Below, one piece after another: positions 42,501 through 54,946 of a stretch of 64,000 nt of DNA (within the stretch, counting starts at the first letter, position 1; each line of letters starts with the position of its first letter). Source of the stretch: Perca fluviatilis (Eukaryota > Chordata > Actinopteri > Perciformes > Percidae). The notes under the pieces are model-generated. The model was not told where the DNA came from. It did not search any database and saw only the letters and a list, made by a program, of their open reading frames with translations. A program made the position numbers and the translations under genes. The stretch spans positions 16,551,505-16,615,504 of the forward strand of contig NC_053115.1 in NCBI RefSeq assembly GCF_010015445.1, given 5' to 3'.

Positions 42501-45500
42501 GTACAACCTGGAAGAAGGGGAGACTCCGGGAATTGCCATCAACCTGCTGCCTCTACTGGCCAAAGACATGCAGAACAAAGGAGAGCACAGTCAAACCAAG
42601 AAGGCGAACAAGTCAGTCACCCTACTCTCACCACCTCTAACCAGTAATAATGAGCGACAACAAAATATTTACTTAACAGTGTATTTCACTTGTAGTACAG
42701 CCAGATTTACAATTTCAGTTTATTTTCGCAAAACATGAATGTAATTTAAAAGCGATTTTAAATGTGTTCCTTTCTGTATTTTGTTGGGGCAGGCGAGTGT
42801 CTCTTCTCTGTCTGTCTCCGTTTTTTCGCCTCCTGAGACTCTGTGAGGAGAAACAGAACCAGGGAGACCTGGATGAGATTGACGGCCTGCTGGGTGAGGA
42901 AGTGGAAGTTACGCATTTTCAACCGGAAAGCAGTTTGTTTTCATTTCTATGGCTGTAAAATAATGTGTGTCTGTGTGTGTTTACATTTGCTGGAGGACAG
43001 GCTGCCCTCTGATCCTAACAGACATGGATGTATTGGAGAAAACGGAGAGCCTGTCAAAAACTGAGAGGGAGTTCCTCTGTACTTTGCTGTTTCACACCAT
43101 CAACTGGCTCAGAGAGGTAACTGCATGTGACTGATTTGTACATCACACGTTTTTCTTAAAAGTAGAAGATATGTAACTAAAGCAGTGTCTTGCCCCTGTT
43201 TTGTGATAGGTCATAAATGCATTCTGTAGACAAAAAGAAACCGAGATGAAGATGAAAGTGATGACCCGTCTGCAGAACATCACCTACCTTCAGACACTGT
43301 TGGAGAGGGTGTTAGCAGGTGAGGTTTTAATCCATCAATACTGGGCATCTCAAAAATCTACCCAGAGTGCCATGTGATGTCAGTTCTAAAAAGTAATTTT
43401 CTTTTTCTTTAATGTGTGTTTCAGGAACACCTGGCTATGTTCCACCTGTTGCCAACTTTGATGGAGAATGCACAGATGGGGTTCTACTTAGTTCTGCTGC
43501 TCCTGTAAGTAAGGCAAAGAAAGGTAAGAAAGATTTTTCTCCACGTTAATGAAACCAAATACTCTGAATAAGGGAATAAAAACGTACTTAATTATCCAAC
43601 TCACATATGTTATTTAGATGGCACAGGAAAGAAGAGGAAGGCCCCTGGCAAGAATTCCTCAGAGAGCAGCTCTCAGCTTGAGGAACCAAATGAAGCAGAA
43701 AAAACTCAGCAGGTAAACCTTGACCTCTCGTGTTAATCTCTTTTTTTTTTTGGTATGTAACCAAGCTAAAAAGGGGATTCTGCTTGTGCTAAAGGAGCAA
43801 CCAGAAAAGGAGAAAGAAAAGGAGATCCGTCAAGGTGTCAGTCTGGTGTCCTACAGACCGTTTTTCAGGGAGCTGGACATGGAAGTGCTCGGTGTGCTGC
43901 GGTGTGGCTTGCTGTCCCGCTCACTGCTGGACTCAGAACTCCACACCAAGGTAAGGAAAAAATAATAAGTTTTAGGCCTTTTATATGTTTCTTTACTTCT
44001 TCACTACATACATACCTGGGAACATTACTACCCAACCATACTCTGACACTGAGACCAATGATTGGAAACCTGGGGATTTATTTGGATTGTAGTGAAATCA
44101 GTATCTATGCAGTTTTACAATGTATACGCCACATACATCAATACACAGGTTTTTCATCTCCTCTTATATTCCTACATGATTGAGGTGCAAGAAGAGGTTC
44201 TGCTGGGTCCCGCTGAGCTGGTGTTCCTGTTGGAGGATATGCTTCGCAAACTGGAGTTCAGTCTTACAGCTGCCCCTGCCAAGAGACTCCCTTTCTTTAA
44301 GGTACAGGAAAAAAAAGCATACAGTAATAAACGCAGATCGGAGAAGTTGGGCTGCGTTCAGCTAACATCTGGCAGCTCCGGCGATTCGCCGCAGGGTTGT
44401 GCCGTAGTGTGGGAGTGTCACCTATATGGCCCATTTATGTGTGACGTCCTGTTGGGTTCTTTAACCCCCCCAATGTAGCACAAGTAGACTTTACATTTTA
44501 CAATTATTATTTTCCGTCAGATCGTTTTTATAATCTTGACATTTCCAGCCGCACTTAAAGGCAGCTTCATAGTATGGAGAAAGTAGTCCATCCGCCGGAT
44601 GCTTATATTTTCGCTGATTTCCGTGTTCTTTGTGTTGGAATTTTAAACTCCGCTGGATTTCTGAGGACAGTGGTTGACTGCTCTTCAGATCTCTGCATGG
44701 TAAATTGAGACAGCTAGCTAGGCTATCAGTCCAATCGTAGTTTTCTCTCGCACGACTATTTTGCAGTGGCTCTGTGCGGAGTTTAGCGCCGCCCATGACG
44801 ATTGTGATTGGTTTAAAGAAATGCCATTAAACCAGAGCCCGTTTTTCTGCCATCCCGGAATGCTGTGTGGACTAGCCAGACCCTCCTCCGCTCCGTGGCG
44901 TGTGGATGGTCTGGCAAAGCGAGATTATGGAGAAAGAGACAATAGAGATGGAGGGCCGGTGCGTTGTGCTGGAAGTTGTTGCAGGAAACAATCAGATGTT
45001 ACACAAACTCCTGAGCAATTAAGTGCTTGTGTTTTGCTTTTTATCCTCATAGTTTTTTAAAACTGTTTTGTTGCAGCGATAGAGACAGTGGTGTTTACTG
45101 TGCAGGACTCCCACACCGCCTCAAAATGGACTGATCGCTCTGATCGCCTGTTACATGGTTGGCCGCCGCAGGGTGACATCAGCTTGCGTTTCTCCAAAAG
45201 TTGAATCTGTCTCAACTTTTCGCTGCAGGCCAGGGTCCAAAATGAACTTTTTTGTCCACCAGACAAATGGCTAGTGAATGTTCCTATTTTACCAGCCACT
45301 CGATACATTACCAATGTTTTTTGGCTGGTGAGTGAAGCAAATCTACCAGCCACTTGCATATTTTACCAGCATTTGGCTAGTAGATGGTGCTAATTTTGGA
45401 CCCTGCCGCAGGCCGCTGCAGGTTCTTCAGCGCTCCCCTACCATCTGAACGCGGCCTTATGAAAGCTCTCGAAATGTGAGAATGTTCAGGTCTTTGAAAT

Positions 45501-48500
45501 GTTTGACAATGTCTGGGGGAGAACAGTTTGCAATATACAGTACATTATTGTTTTCTTAGATTTTCCTTTGATGCAGGCAATATACAGTGGCCTGAAGAAA
45601 GTACATTTTCTGAGTCTGTCATTAGTCAAGAAGCTTTGAGTGTCAATGATATTTAGTTACAACTGTACAAAGATGTAATTTCTAGGCTTATATGAGAAGA
45701 AACTTAATGACAAATATTTTCTTGTGCAGGGAAGGGCAGATAAGAGCGTGGGTTTCTCCCATCTACAACAGAAGAGCTCCAAGGATATTGCTTCCTACTG
45801 CGTCCAGCTGCTGCCCACCCTCTGCTCACACCTGGAAAACTGCCACAACCATTTTCAGGTACAAACACAAACGATCTGTAGATATGAGTGAAGACTTTGT
45901 CTCTTTCTTCCAGTTGTTTCTAAAAAAAAATTGCTTTGTGTTTGTTTCCATTTGTGCATTTTTTCCCCCAGACACTGCTGTCTGAGAACAACGGCGTTGT
46001 GGACGGACCTGCCACAGATGTTCAGGAGCACCAACTGATGTCATCAGGCTACCAGCTGCTCCTGCAGGTCCTGAACTCCACCTTCAGCTGGTGAGGACCA
46101 GCACCACTGACTTTCATGTCAGACATTAAATCATTTAACTCTATGAAATGTCAGAGCTGTATGCTATTTGGAAGAGTCAGTCTGGCTTCTTTTGAGTTTT
46201 GTCTCTGAAATGTGTCTGTATCTATGTATGTGGGTATTTGTCAGGTCTGGATTCAGCCAACCGGGGCAGCGGAGCTTACTGAAGAAGGCTCTTGGAGTTT
46301 TAGCTGAACGACTAAAAGGGGGAGGTAGTGAGTTGACCCTGGAGCAGCTTGTAAAGTAAGTGATAAAGTTTAAGAGCAACAGAGTAACTACTATATATAA
46401 TGTATGCTTTTTTATTCAGATATTGATCTATTTGTTTATCACATTAAAGCTTTAGTGCGTAACTTTTCTATATTAAAGAACGTCCGTTACATTCAGGCCG
46501 TTGCCAAATGAGTTTTTACAACTCTGTATTTCTCAGTATGACTGTTTATAAAACGGTGTCATCCTGCGCAGAAACTTGACTGAAGATATTTGACCTTTTC
46601 TGAAGAGTCCATGTTTTTTTAATCCTCCATGTCCTCCTTGGTTACAAGCAACTGCGTGGAGGGGTGGGGGTGGTGCGCGATTATGGAAGGCTTGTGTCAT
46701 GTGGATGCATCAACCGTGGTGTTGTCATTACTTAGAATTCCTCATGGGGGAGACAGAAACTATGCACTATAGCTTTAAATAGGCCTTGGTGGCCTCTCAC
46801 TGCTAAAAAAAAAAATTAAATACAGAGCCATTTTTGCTCAGAAAACATATATAAACATAAAATTTACAAAAAACGGCACAATTCTCCAAATAACTGAATA
46901 AAGAGCAACTCTTTACAACACAATAGCAATAAATGTATTACTGGTATATAATATCCATGGGCTCAGCAAAGAACAAGGGACATTTCCAAAATGTTCTGCA
47001 AGGCAACTCTTAAAGGGGAACTACGCCCCTTTTCAAAATTCATACATGTCATTCCTATTGTCTAAGACAGTGTTTCTCTCTAGGGGTACTTTGGAGGACT
47101 GCAGGGGGTACGGGAGATATTTAACAAAATCTTTAATAGTTACAAGGTTGTTGTCCAGAACATTGTTCCTCTTTATGTAAAAATTTTTTTTTCCTACCAA
47201 AAATGTGACATTTGTGTCGCCTTCTTTGGACCTAATCTTGCCTTCCTTCCTATACTGTCCTTCTACTTTTTACAAGTTTCTCTCTTTTTTCTTCTTATGT
47301 CACTGTTTTTGAAGTTTTTGATACTATTTTGACCTTACTTCTCCTTCTTTCTTCCATCTTTTTCCAAGTTGTTGTCTTTTTATTTTTTTTTTACAGTTTT
47401 TGTCTCTTTTTCTCATTAGCATTTACATGTTTTTTTTCAGTTACAAGGTTGTTGTTTAATAAATCTATCGCTGACAGCGCTGTACTGTTCCTGTTTATAT
47501 ACACTTTTTTTTTTTCTACCAAAAATGATTAGGGCTGGTCAGGGGATACTTGACTTAAAGAAACAATTCAAAAGGGGTACATTATTGAAAAAAGTTTGAG
47601 AACCACTGGTCTAAGAGACAGTCCAAACATTTTAGTAAACATCAACAACTCTCCCAAATCCCCAAACTGGAGTGACCAAACACTGAAACTCAAATGTGTG
47701 ATGTCATCAAGTATAAAGTCCCACCAACTGGAGAGTGTTGGGTTGTAAGACTCAGTGAAGGTTGGTTACCACCTGATGACATCTGCTCCTGCTACAGTTA
47801 CCTCAAAAGGTAACTGAAGAAAGCCCGGTGTGTATGTCACAAGCGAGACTTCTTTGGTTTCTGGCTTTGAAAGAGAGTAGCATGTTTACAAAAATGTATT
47901 GGAACTTTCATAGGCCATGGAATTAACATGTTGGAATTTGTAATTTAGGTGGTGTTCTCCTTTTTAATACCAAAAGTGTCTAATAGTGTCAATTACAATG
48001 CTTGTAGTTGTGTTTTTGACAGAATAAAATGTACTGTATCTTTTCCCCCTTTTTGCTCTGTTTAGACACAGCTTTGAGTATCTGGTGAACTTCGGCAGCA
48101 CAATGCCAAGTCTCAGCACAGCCCTGTGTCTCTCCCAGCTTCTGTCCACTGTGTCTGAGAAAGGAGGGAACCCTGCTATCTACAGAGAGCAGACCGGTCA
48201 GTCTGATGTGTTTGCCTCACTTAAATCAACTTATCTGCTATCCAATGGACTGTGATGATTAATGCCTAATTGTTCTTCCTAGCTTCCCTCGCAAAACGTT
48301 TCCTGAGCCAAGACTGGGTGACAGCCAGCGGAGAGAAGGAGCGAGGGAACAAATTCAATGAAGCGCTTCACACTCTCCTAAGGTGCGTCTGCATGTCAGA
48401 AAGGTTTGATGGAATTGATGGAAAGCAACCAATATGCTTGTATTAGTCTCTGGACTGATTAGTGGCAATGGATTTTAGTTAATCACACATATATCGGTAT

Positions 48501-51500
48501 TGGTATATATGATATAAACTGCTTAGGAAATTACCTGTGGCTCTTTAATAAATATTTATACTCCAACAACACATGATGTTAAAGCACCTAGAAGTGTTAG
48601 CATGTTTATAAAGCACACAGTTTCTAGCTAACACATTATATATGGTACTGTGTGCATCTAAATGTTTTAATTATGATGTCTTTGTCTTTTCCTCTCTCTG
48701 CAGAATTTACCTGGGGCATGTCGATGATGTTCTGAAGGCAGTGGAGGAAATAGCAGGAGAAGGAATCACTGAGCTCCTCAATGCATCAAAAGATGAGAGA
48801 TCTGCATCCTGGCCCACGCTCAACAGGTAGACCCTCATCCCCATCAGTTCATTGTGCTTAGTTGTCTCAGAGAAAAATGGAAGTTGGCCTGTGAGTTAGT
48901 GATTATACAAAAGTAGCCCAGGTTAGAGCTGGGCAATATATCGATATTATATATTATCGATATCATGATATCAGACTAGATATCGTCTTAGATTTGGGAT
49001 ATTGTAATATTGTCATATGGCATAAGTGTCTTTTCCTGGTTTTAAAGGCTGCATTACAGTAAAGTGATGTCATTTTCTGAACTTAACAGACTGTTGTAAC
49101 TGTTCTATTATTTGCCTTTACCCACTTAGTCATTATATCCACATTACTGGTGATTATTTATCAAAAATCTCATTGTGTAAATATTTTGTGAAAGCACCAG
49201 TAGTCAACACTACAATATCGAGGTATTTGGTCAAAAATATTGTGATATTTGATTTTCTCCATATCGCCCAGCCTTAGCACAGATCCATGTGCGCCTGCCT
49301 CAGCACGGCCTCATGGCTTACTATGATAACAATAACTTCACAACAATCACATGAACGAGTATGTTTATCCACGCAGTTATTATTCTGTTGTTCATTCATC
49401 CAGTATTTTCTTCTGCTTCCTCAGGCAGACATTCCTGGTGTTCTACAAAGTCTTGATGTCAGAGTTGGAAAAGGCCATCAGAAAGATTCCTGCTGGCAAA
49501 GTCAGTGACAACCCTGAGGTCAGCCACTAGGTGTCACACTGCACACTGTAGTACTGTACACCTTAATGTACATCAGAGCCACAAAACGTGTGCATGCGTG
49601 ATTTCTCTAATAAAACATGTAACCCATGTCCTCCTTCAAGGCTCAGCGTGAGAAGCTGCTGACATGGAACCTTGCTGTCAGAGATTTTCATATCCTGGTC
49701 AACCTAGTTAAGGTCTGTTTGCATCATCTAATGGCTGTGAATGTCTTTTTGTACAGATTTTAACATTTGACCTCATCTCAGCATTCAGCCTCACTGGGTC
49801 ATATCTTCCATGTTATGGTATTTCATTAGTTTTGGGTAACTCATACTGTGGATTTAATTAGACGTGCCATTTTATAATCTTTATCATTTAATTTCATCAC
49901 TTTTATCCCATCTTATCTTTTGTAGACTAGTTAGTCTTTAACAAATCTATGTGTTTCAGTCAGGCTCATCTGCTCATATATTTATTCTCTAATGTCTTCC
50001 CACAGGTTTTTGATTCTAGGCCGGTGCTCATTGCGTGCCTAAAGGTGAGTCAGCTACCGTGCGCCTTGAAAAAGATTTCACATTCAGGTGAAACTGCTAT
50101 TACTTTGTATTAACTGATTGTAATGTTGTCATTGGTAGTATGGCCGCCTTTTCCTGGAGTCTTTCCTAAAGTTGGGGATGCCACTACTGGACAACAGTTT
50201 CAAAAGGCACATGGTATGCATGGAATCTTGTCACCTAGTACAGCTAATTAATGCCACATTAAGCTGAACATTAACATTTTCAACAAGTATGGTCTTTGAA
50301 AACTGAATACTCTTAAATAGCTGACCTTGATGTTATTATTTCTGCTAACAACTATAGTACACTTTACTCAAGGGAATTTTCCTGGTTTCTGATTTAATAT
50401 AATCAAAATATTTTGAAATACTCCCACCCAGACCTTCAGAAAATAATGTATTTAAACACATTGTACTAAAGCACAAACAAATTCACAGATTTCATAGTAT
50501 TCACATAAGATTTTCTAGTTTATTCCTAAACAAGTTGATTCACTTTTATATACAAGTGCATGTTTTCTGCTTCTGTTTCCCTATATCATGGGTTGGCACT
50601 AGAGCATGGCTAAGCACAGAAAAACATTTGGTTTGTGTAGAAATGTGCAAAATGAAATGCTGACAGTGCATTGTCTTTTTAAGGAGGATGTCCAGAGCCT
50701 GCTAAAAACCTTCCAGCTCAGCACACGGCAGCTCCATCACATGTGTGGACATTCTAAGGTAGCTACAGATCACACAGTTTCTAGCACATTCATATGTGAC
50801 ATCTCCCTGCGTGTACTCGTGCCAAATCTACCAATCCGGGAGTACAAAATATTCCTGTTAAATTAGAGAAAAGACAGCCAGAGTCTGGACAATGCACATG
50901 TTAATCCGTGGGTACTCTATAACTAAGTAACCTTGTTATCATGTGTTGGTGCTCAGATTCACCAGGATACAAGCCTGACCAACCACGTACCAGCTTTAAA
51001 GAAGTGCCTCGAGCAGTTTGTTTACAGAGTGAAGGCCATGCTGACACTCAACAACTGTCAGGAGGCGTTTTGGATTGGCAACCTGAAGAATCGCAACCTG
51101 AAGGTATAACATTACGGAATTTTTATTATGTGTCTGTTCATATTTTGAGTTAATCAGTTAAAGGAATGATATATGCTGCAGGGTGAAGAGATTCTTTCTC
51201 AGCGGTCACAAGGAAGTGATGAGGATGATGACGATGGTGAGGAGGAGGAGCAATGTTCACCGCTGCCTCAGGACCAGTCAGAGGATGAGGTACCTGCCAT
51301 TTCCAGGCATTATGTCAATATCTGATACAGGAGTAGGATTGGCTCCCAGCTGATTTGTTTCAATTTAGACATTTTATTGTTTTATCAGGTATAAGTAAAG
51401 ATTATGGTTTTTGTATAGAGTATATTTTGACATAAAATAAAACTTTTTGATTCTGTAACATTTTGAGATAATTAGGGATGCACCGATCCGATTTTTTCAG

Positions 51501-53523
51501 TCCCGATACCAATGCCTGGGTTTTGTGTATCTGTCGATACCAGATACCGATCCGATAACGTTGTTGAATTAATAATAAACTGTATACCTTCCACCTTATA
51601 CCTTCCTTTAGTCTCTTCCATGTAGAAGAGACTAAAGGCACCAGACTTTCCTAACTAAACATTACTTTGCTAACTAAGACAAAAAAACATAAATGTAATC
51701 AGTGTTGGTCATCTTACTTTAAAAAAGTAATTAGTTACAGTTACAAATTACTTCTCCCAAAAAGTAATTGAGTTAGTAACTCAGTTACCACATTGTAAAA
51801 GTAATTAGTTACTCAGCAAAGTAACTGACGTTATTTTTTATGTTCTATAACGCTATTACGTTCTATAACATCTTTAACGTCTACAAAAAAACACTATATA
51901 CAGTAGGCTATTTTAGAACATTTGGTATTTATTTGAACTCAATCGATTGCAGCCTGCAATATGATATGCATAGAAATAAAAACATATAAAAAATAAATAT
52001 TGAAAATAAAATTCGAGTTCAAAATTAAGCAGCAATAAGTGTCATGTTAGCATGTGTTGATGTGAGGTGCTTCATAAGATTCGAGTTGCTTGAGGCAGAC
52101 GTGGATAAATTCTTTTTTTCCTGGGCATAGCGTGCATGTTACATAAATATTCTTGCCTTTTAATTTCAATGGGCGAGAGGTAGTGCCGGTACTTCCAGTT
52201 CGAGAACACTACCTTTGAAATTCCCTGGCTCGTCGCCATTGTCGCTCTCTTGTGTTTAGTGGTAGTCAGAGTGTGCAGTGAGACAGCGTGAGCAGGGCAT
52301 CCGCCCACCCAGCCAATCATCATCGCATTTGCAACGGTGTCATCATCCCGACCCCTGCTCTCTCCAGGCAGCTGGTGTGTAGCCAAAGCCTGACACCTCG
52401 CGCTTCACTCAACCAAATTGTAACGCGCCACTTTACATTCTCAGTAACGATAACGGCGTTGCAACGATGGGAAAAGTAATTAATTAGATTATTCCGTTAC
52501 TGAAAAAATAACGCCGTTAGTAACGCCGTTATACTTAAACGCCGTTACTCCCAACACCGGATGTAATGTATTGAATTCTTATTTATTTGTACACTCAACT
52601 CTTCCAGCGTGCGACAGAGGGAAAAAAACTAACAAAACTTGATCGGCCCGTGGATCTGTTAGTTTTTCCGATCCCCGATCCAGCTATTTTGTCAATATCG
52701 GGAACGATATCCGATCTTAATATGGGATCGGTGCACCCCTAGAGATAATATGACCTAGAGTTTACTACAATCAGCAGTGACTTGACCAAGAATTAGTTGA
52801 CAAAACGTACTAAAATTGTGTCAAAACTACAGAGACCAACAAGTACTGGGTAAATGTTTTGACAATGTGTGCACATTAATTATACTGTACTATATGAACT
52901 GTGGTGCGTTTCAAAACATCAGCCTGGGAGGAATTTTGGAGACTCAGCGGAATACAACAAATTCAGGGAGTGTACCTTGTAAACAAAAGAGAAAAAAAAT
53001 ACTGAATAAAAGCCTTTTCATAAAACTGAACAATGGATAAAGAATGGTAAATAAACTAGTAGAGTAATATGTAAGTAAGTGTAAAGTGGCTGAAAAGATT
53101 GGCAGGATTAGAACCACAACGCAGGTTTTATTTGGAAGGATAAGCAGCACACCGTAATAATAGTCATTTATATTGGCCAGCCAAACAATGTGCTTCCACT
53201 GCTGCTGAGTTGGCCATTACTCTGTGAAATTTTAAAGCAATACAAGTCAGTCAACAGGCAGTTGAAACTGTAGAGGGAAGTGGGCTGATAAGATAAACGT
53301 TGGAGCACTCCAGCAAGCTAATGATTAGTGGCTGACACAGTTAACAGGGAAAACATTATGCAGTTTCTTCCTAATGCTGCTTTATGCAGCTTCACAGCTT
53401 TAATTTAGCATGTTTGCCAAATGTTTTTAATGTGCTTTCCATCAGGCCCAGGAGACTGACTCAACAAAGGTCAACAGAGAGGACGATGTGGATCAAGATG
53501 ATATTACAGATGACTCTGACTGA
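33660..53523 (+). CDS. fancd2: Fanconi anaemia group D2 protein (FANCD2)
   Basis: FANCD2 pairs with FANCI and is monoubiquitinated by the FANCL core complex to clamp DNA at interstrand crosslinks. Exons: 33660-33720, 34093-34227, 34335-34402, 34485-34591, 34739-34799, 34955-35007, 35110-35188, 35360-35484, 35596-35683, 35802-35906, 36034-36134, 36274-36385, 36525-36560, 37586-37732, 37860-37994, 38101-38232, 38439-38546, 38643-38752, 38861-38915, 42068-42187, 42286-42359, 42474-42611, 42793-42893, 43001-43116, 43210-43318, 43425-43523, 43618-43712, 43795-43950, 44185-44301, 45730-45858, 45972-46090, 46245-46355, 48066-48196, 48283-48382, 48704-48826, 49425-49518, 49641-49712, 50006-50044, 50139-50213, 50684-50758, 50957-51103, 51182-51289, 53446-53523; 4344 nt, 1447 aa (human 1451). 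N-terminal basic RKKRR; Lys560 in [12 protein letters not shown] is the ubiquitin acceptor (human K561); the tail is acidic ([18 protein letters not shown]). The start codon follows an acceptor, so a non-coding exon lies upstream. Confidence 0.97.
35689..35726. repeat. (AC)19 microsatellite just after the fancd2 exon 9 donor
   Basis: The repeat starts 6 bases after the exon 9 boundary, within a 118-bp intron, and fills about a third of it. Confidence 0.95.
36735..36930 (-). mobile_element. tRNA-derived SINE-like element in fancd2 intron 13
   Basis: Read on the minus strand it starts GTGGGGGTGGGGCAGTGGAT (A-box-like), has GGGTTCAATTCCC (B box), and ends with TCGCTTTGGATAAAAGTATC and a TAATGTAA-rich tail. 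Different family from the SINEs near gpx1. Ends approximate. Confidence 0.65.
37028..37546. mobile_element. TTAA-flanked MITE in fancd2 intron 13
   Basis: The 511-bp element 37032-37542 lies between TTAA at 37028-37031 and 37543-37546. Termini AGGAACACGC and GCGTGTTCCT are inverted; inner arms also pair (ATTGGGACTTTAGCTTATTC against GAATAAGCTAAAGTCCCAAT). Confidence 0.85.
39389..39517. repeat. TG/TA compound microsatellite in fancd2 intron 19
   Basis: GT runs interleaved with TATATATG words pass into a long TA run. Reading frames over it are artefacts. Confidence 0.95.
39880..39972. mobile_element. Right end of a hAT-like element
   Basis: Ends with CCACCGATATATCGGTCGGG then CTCTA; the inverse (TAGAGCCCGACCGATATATC) is a typical fish hAT terminus. 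I could not find the matching left end, so it is probably truncated. Confidence 0.4.
39974..40580. mobile_element. Probable MITE with CCGAC-rich ends
   Basis: Left end GGCCGGGACACATCAGGCCG resembles the inverse of the right end (TAGACACATATAGCCGACGG). GC-rich compared with the surrounding intron. Family unknown, boundaries approximate. Confidence 0.4.
40749..41174 (-). mobile_element. L1-type LINE ORF2 C-terminal fragment
   Basis: The minus strand is open for 141 codons. It includes [35 protein letters not shown] and FNQVWGSFL, a pattern typical of the end of fish L1/Tx1-type ORF2 (small hydrophobic helix, HWK, W..EM, W.PF). No reverse transcriptase core is present: 5' truncated and dead. 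Lies in fancd2 intron 19. Confidence 0.6.
41480..42045 (+). mobile_element. LINE (L2-like) 3' fragment with tail
   Basis: The plus strand encodes [20 protein letters not shown], then [20 protein letters not shown] and [19 protein letters not shown], the conserved C-terminus of L2-type fish LINEs, then a UTR ending GTACAATGACAATAAAGAC. The frame upstream (SIESIL) is shifted, so the copy is broken and 5' truncated. It ends about 25 bases before the exon 20 acceptor. Confidence 0.75.
44335..45460. mobile_element. Composite transposon insertion in fancd2 intron 29
   Basis: Ends GGGCTGCGTTCAGC and, inverted, GGCCGCGTTCAGATGG suggest terminal inverted repeats. Inside, 44780-44935 carries GACGATTGTGATTGGTTTAA and GGTCTGGCAAAGCGAGAT, the first also at about 63912, so it is a separate dispersed repeat. 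A small hAT MITE is nested at 45231-45405. Confidence 0.5.
45223..45413. mobile_element. Nested 175-bp hAT-like MITE
   Basis: Perfect 14-bp inverted ends CAGGGTCCAAAAT.. and ..ATTTTGGACCCTG bound 45231-45405. Flanking octamers CTGCAGGC and CCGCAGGC match 7 of 8. Internal repeats of ACCAGCCAC. Confidence 0.8.
46444..46778. mobile_element. TTAA-flanked MITE in fancd2 intron 32
   Basis: 327-bp element (46448-46774) between TTAA copies; ends AGCTTTAGTGCGTAAC and, inverted, AGCTATAGTGCATAG. No frame. Confidence 0.8.
47010..47967. mobile_element. TTAA-flanked element in fancd2 intron 32, carrying a nested hAT
   Basis: Element 47014-47963 has ends AGGGGAACTACGCC and, inverted, AAAGGAGAACACCACC, with TTAA at 47010-47013 and 47964-47967. 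A hAT element (47068-47608) sits inside it near the left end. Confidence 0.7.
47060..47616. mobile_element. Nested hAT element with perfect 8-bp TSD
   Basis: Element 47068-47608 (541 bp) starts CAGTGTTTCTC and ends GAGAACCACTG, flanked by GTCTAAGA at 47060-47067 and 47609-47616. CAGTG..CACTG ends are typical of hAT. T-rich interior, no transposase. Confidence 0.92.
48916..49284. mobile_element. hAT-like MITE in fancd2 intron 35
   Basis: Element 48924-49276 (353 bp) has ends TAGAGCTGGGCAATAT and, inverted, TAAGGCTGGGCGATAT. Flanking octamers GCCCAGGT and GCACAGAT match 6 of 8, consistent with an aged 8-bp duplication. Confidence 0.8.
51465..52749. mobile_element. hAT element in fancd2 intron 42 with perfect 8-bp TSD
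   Basis: Element 51473-52741 (1269 bp) begins TAGGGATGCACCGATCCG and ends GGATCGGTGCACCCCTA. GAGATAAT flanks it at 51465-51472 and 52742-52749. Non-coding; contains a second hAT element. Confidence 0.93.
51692..52567. mobile_element. Nested hAT-like element
   Basis: Element 51700-52559 (860 bp) has ends CAGTGTTGG and CCAACACCG with inner AAAGTAATTAGTTAC and GCCGTTACTCCC words. Flanks AATGTAAT and GATGTAAT match 7 of 8. Confidence 0.85.
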
Positions 53524-53905
53524 AAGAACCATAAACTGTTGGTTTTCATTTTAGACTTTTGCATTTGGGTCAAACCCCCATTTGTGGATCACATTTTGAC
53601 GTTTGAAATGCCAGTTGTAGTGTCTTTACGTTAACACTTTCTAAATGTATTGAATACTGCTACTCAATGGGCAGTGTTCAGGTATAGGATCAATAACACC
53701 AGTATATAATCGCAATAACACTGCAAGCACATTTAAAAAAGTTCATGAGATGCTTTTATGTACTTCTACAGGTTGTTTTTTTTCTGTTGAAGATAAAACA
53801 TGCCTAATAATTAGGTGTTTTACATTAGGTAGGGTTGTGAAAAAAAGTGCTATATGCTTTATTGTATTTGTTTGCCGACAAAATAAAATATAGATTGTTA
53901 AAGAA
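53524..53905 (+). other. fancd2: fancd2 3' untranslated region and poly(A) signal
   Basis: Short AT-rich UTR. AATAAA at 53882-53887 is the likely poly(A) signal, giving cleavage near 53900-53910. Confidence 0.7.
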
Positions 53906-54946
53906 TTACAACCCAGAGCATTTTTTTTACTCTTATCCTAGAATGCATCTGTGGTGCAGCCAGACACTCCACATAGCACTGTGGAGATGGGTCTGGGATT
54001 GCGAGACTATACAAAAACTGGCCGCACACAGCTTTGAACATACTGCAGCGAGTCAGGAAAACTGTACTTTTTGCTTTGAAACATTATCACACAACTGATT
54101 TGTCCTAACTTGTTTACAGAGCGTGTTCTGAGTTTATAAATCTGTCCCCACACACCAACTCCTCTGGATTCTGATCAAATTAGTTTTCCGTTTCGCTTCA
54201 TATTTTGTCCTTAATGAATTTCCATAGTTTGGTGAATTTGACGTCAGCAGGACTTTTCAATGCTGTTTGAACAAAACCTTTAATGTTTGTGGCTGCAGTC
54301 CTTTAAAGCAGCACTGACAACTGTCTGATAGCACCGACATCCTTAACATAAGTTCCTCGAATCATTTATAGAGCAGGGGAATCAGTAAAAGAACTAAATA
54401 TTAAAAGGAAAACAGAAAATCACCGCTTCTTGTTACAGCGCTCTATCTTTCTGTACAGCTCTTGGGTTGAACCACGTAAATGCAAAGGGGGTATTTTGCC
54501 ATAAAAGCGAATGCTATCGTCACTAACTAAGGTTGACATTGATTAAGATGAGTCACATGTATTGATTGTTTGTACATATTATGTTGATTCGATATTTTGT
54601 GATTAATCTATAGAAAGCAGTCGTTTAAAAAAATACAGTGACGCCACCCCCCTCTGCGGACAAGAATGGACCATCCAGGAAGCATGTTCAGTGTTTGGGG
54701 AAATACCATAAACAAAACTGTCTTTCCCGTTCACTTGAACGACAGCTTTCGCCTTCGTTTCAGGTTATTGCGACTGTGAAAACCAAATTAATACGGTCTG
54801 TTGTATAGCCACGTTTTGTTGCGTTGTCGTGTGAAGCAGCTGGACCACACTCTCGGTGTGTGTAACCCGGAGGAGGACGTATTTTTTTTTAGGCTAGACA
54901 GATATTTTTGCTGATTGCATTGACTATAGCTGTACGAGAAGAAATC
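53906..54946. other. Intergenic spacer between fancd2 and tex264
   Basis: About 1 kb. A repeat-like piece at 53935-54010 holds CAGCCAGACACTCC and GGTCTGGGATTGCGAGACTA. The last 250 bases are the tex264 promoter and leader. No gene seen. Confidence 0.45.
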
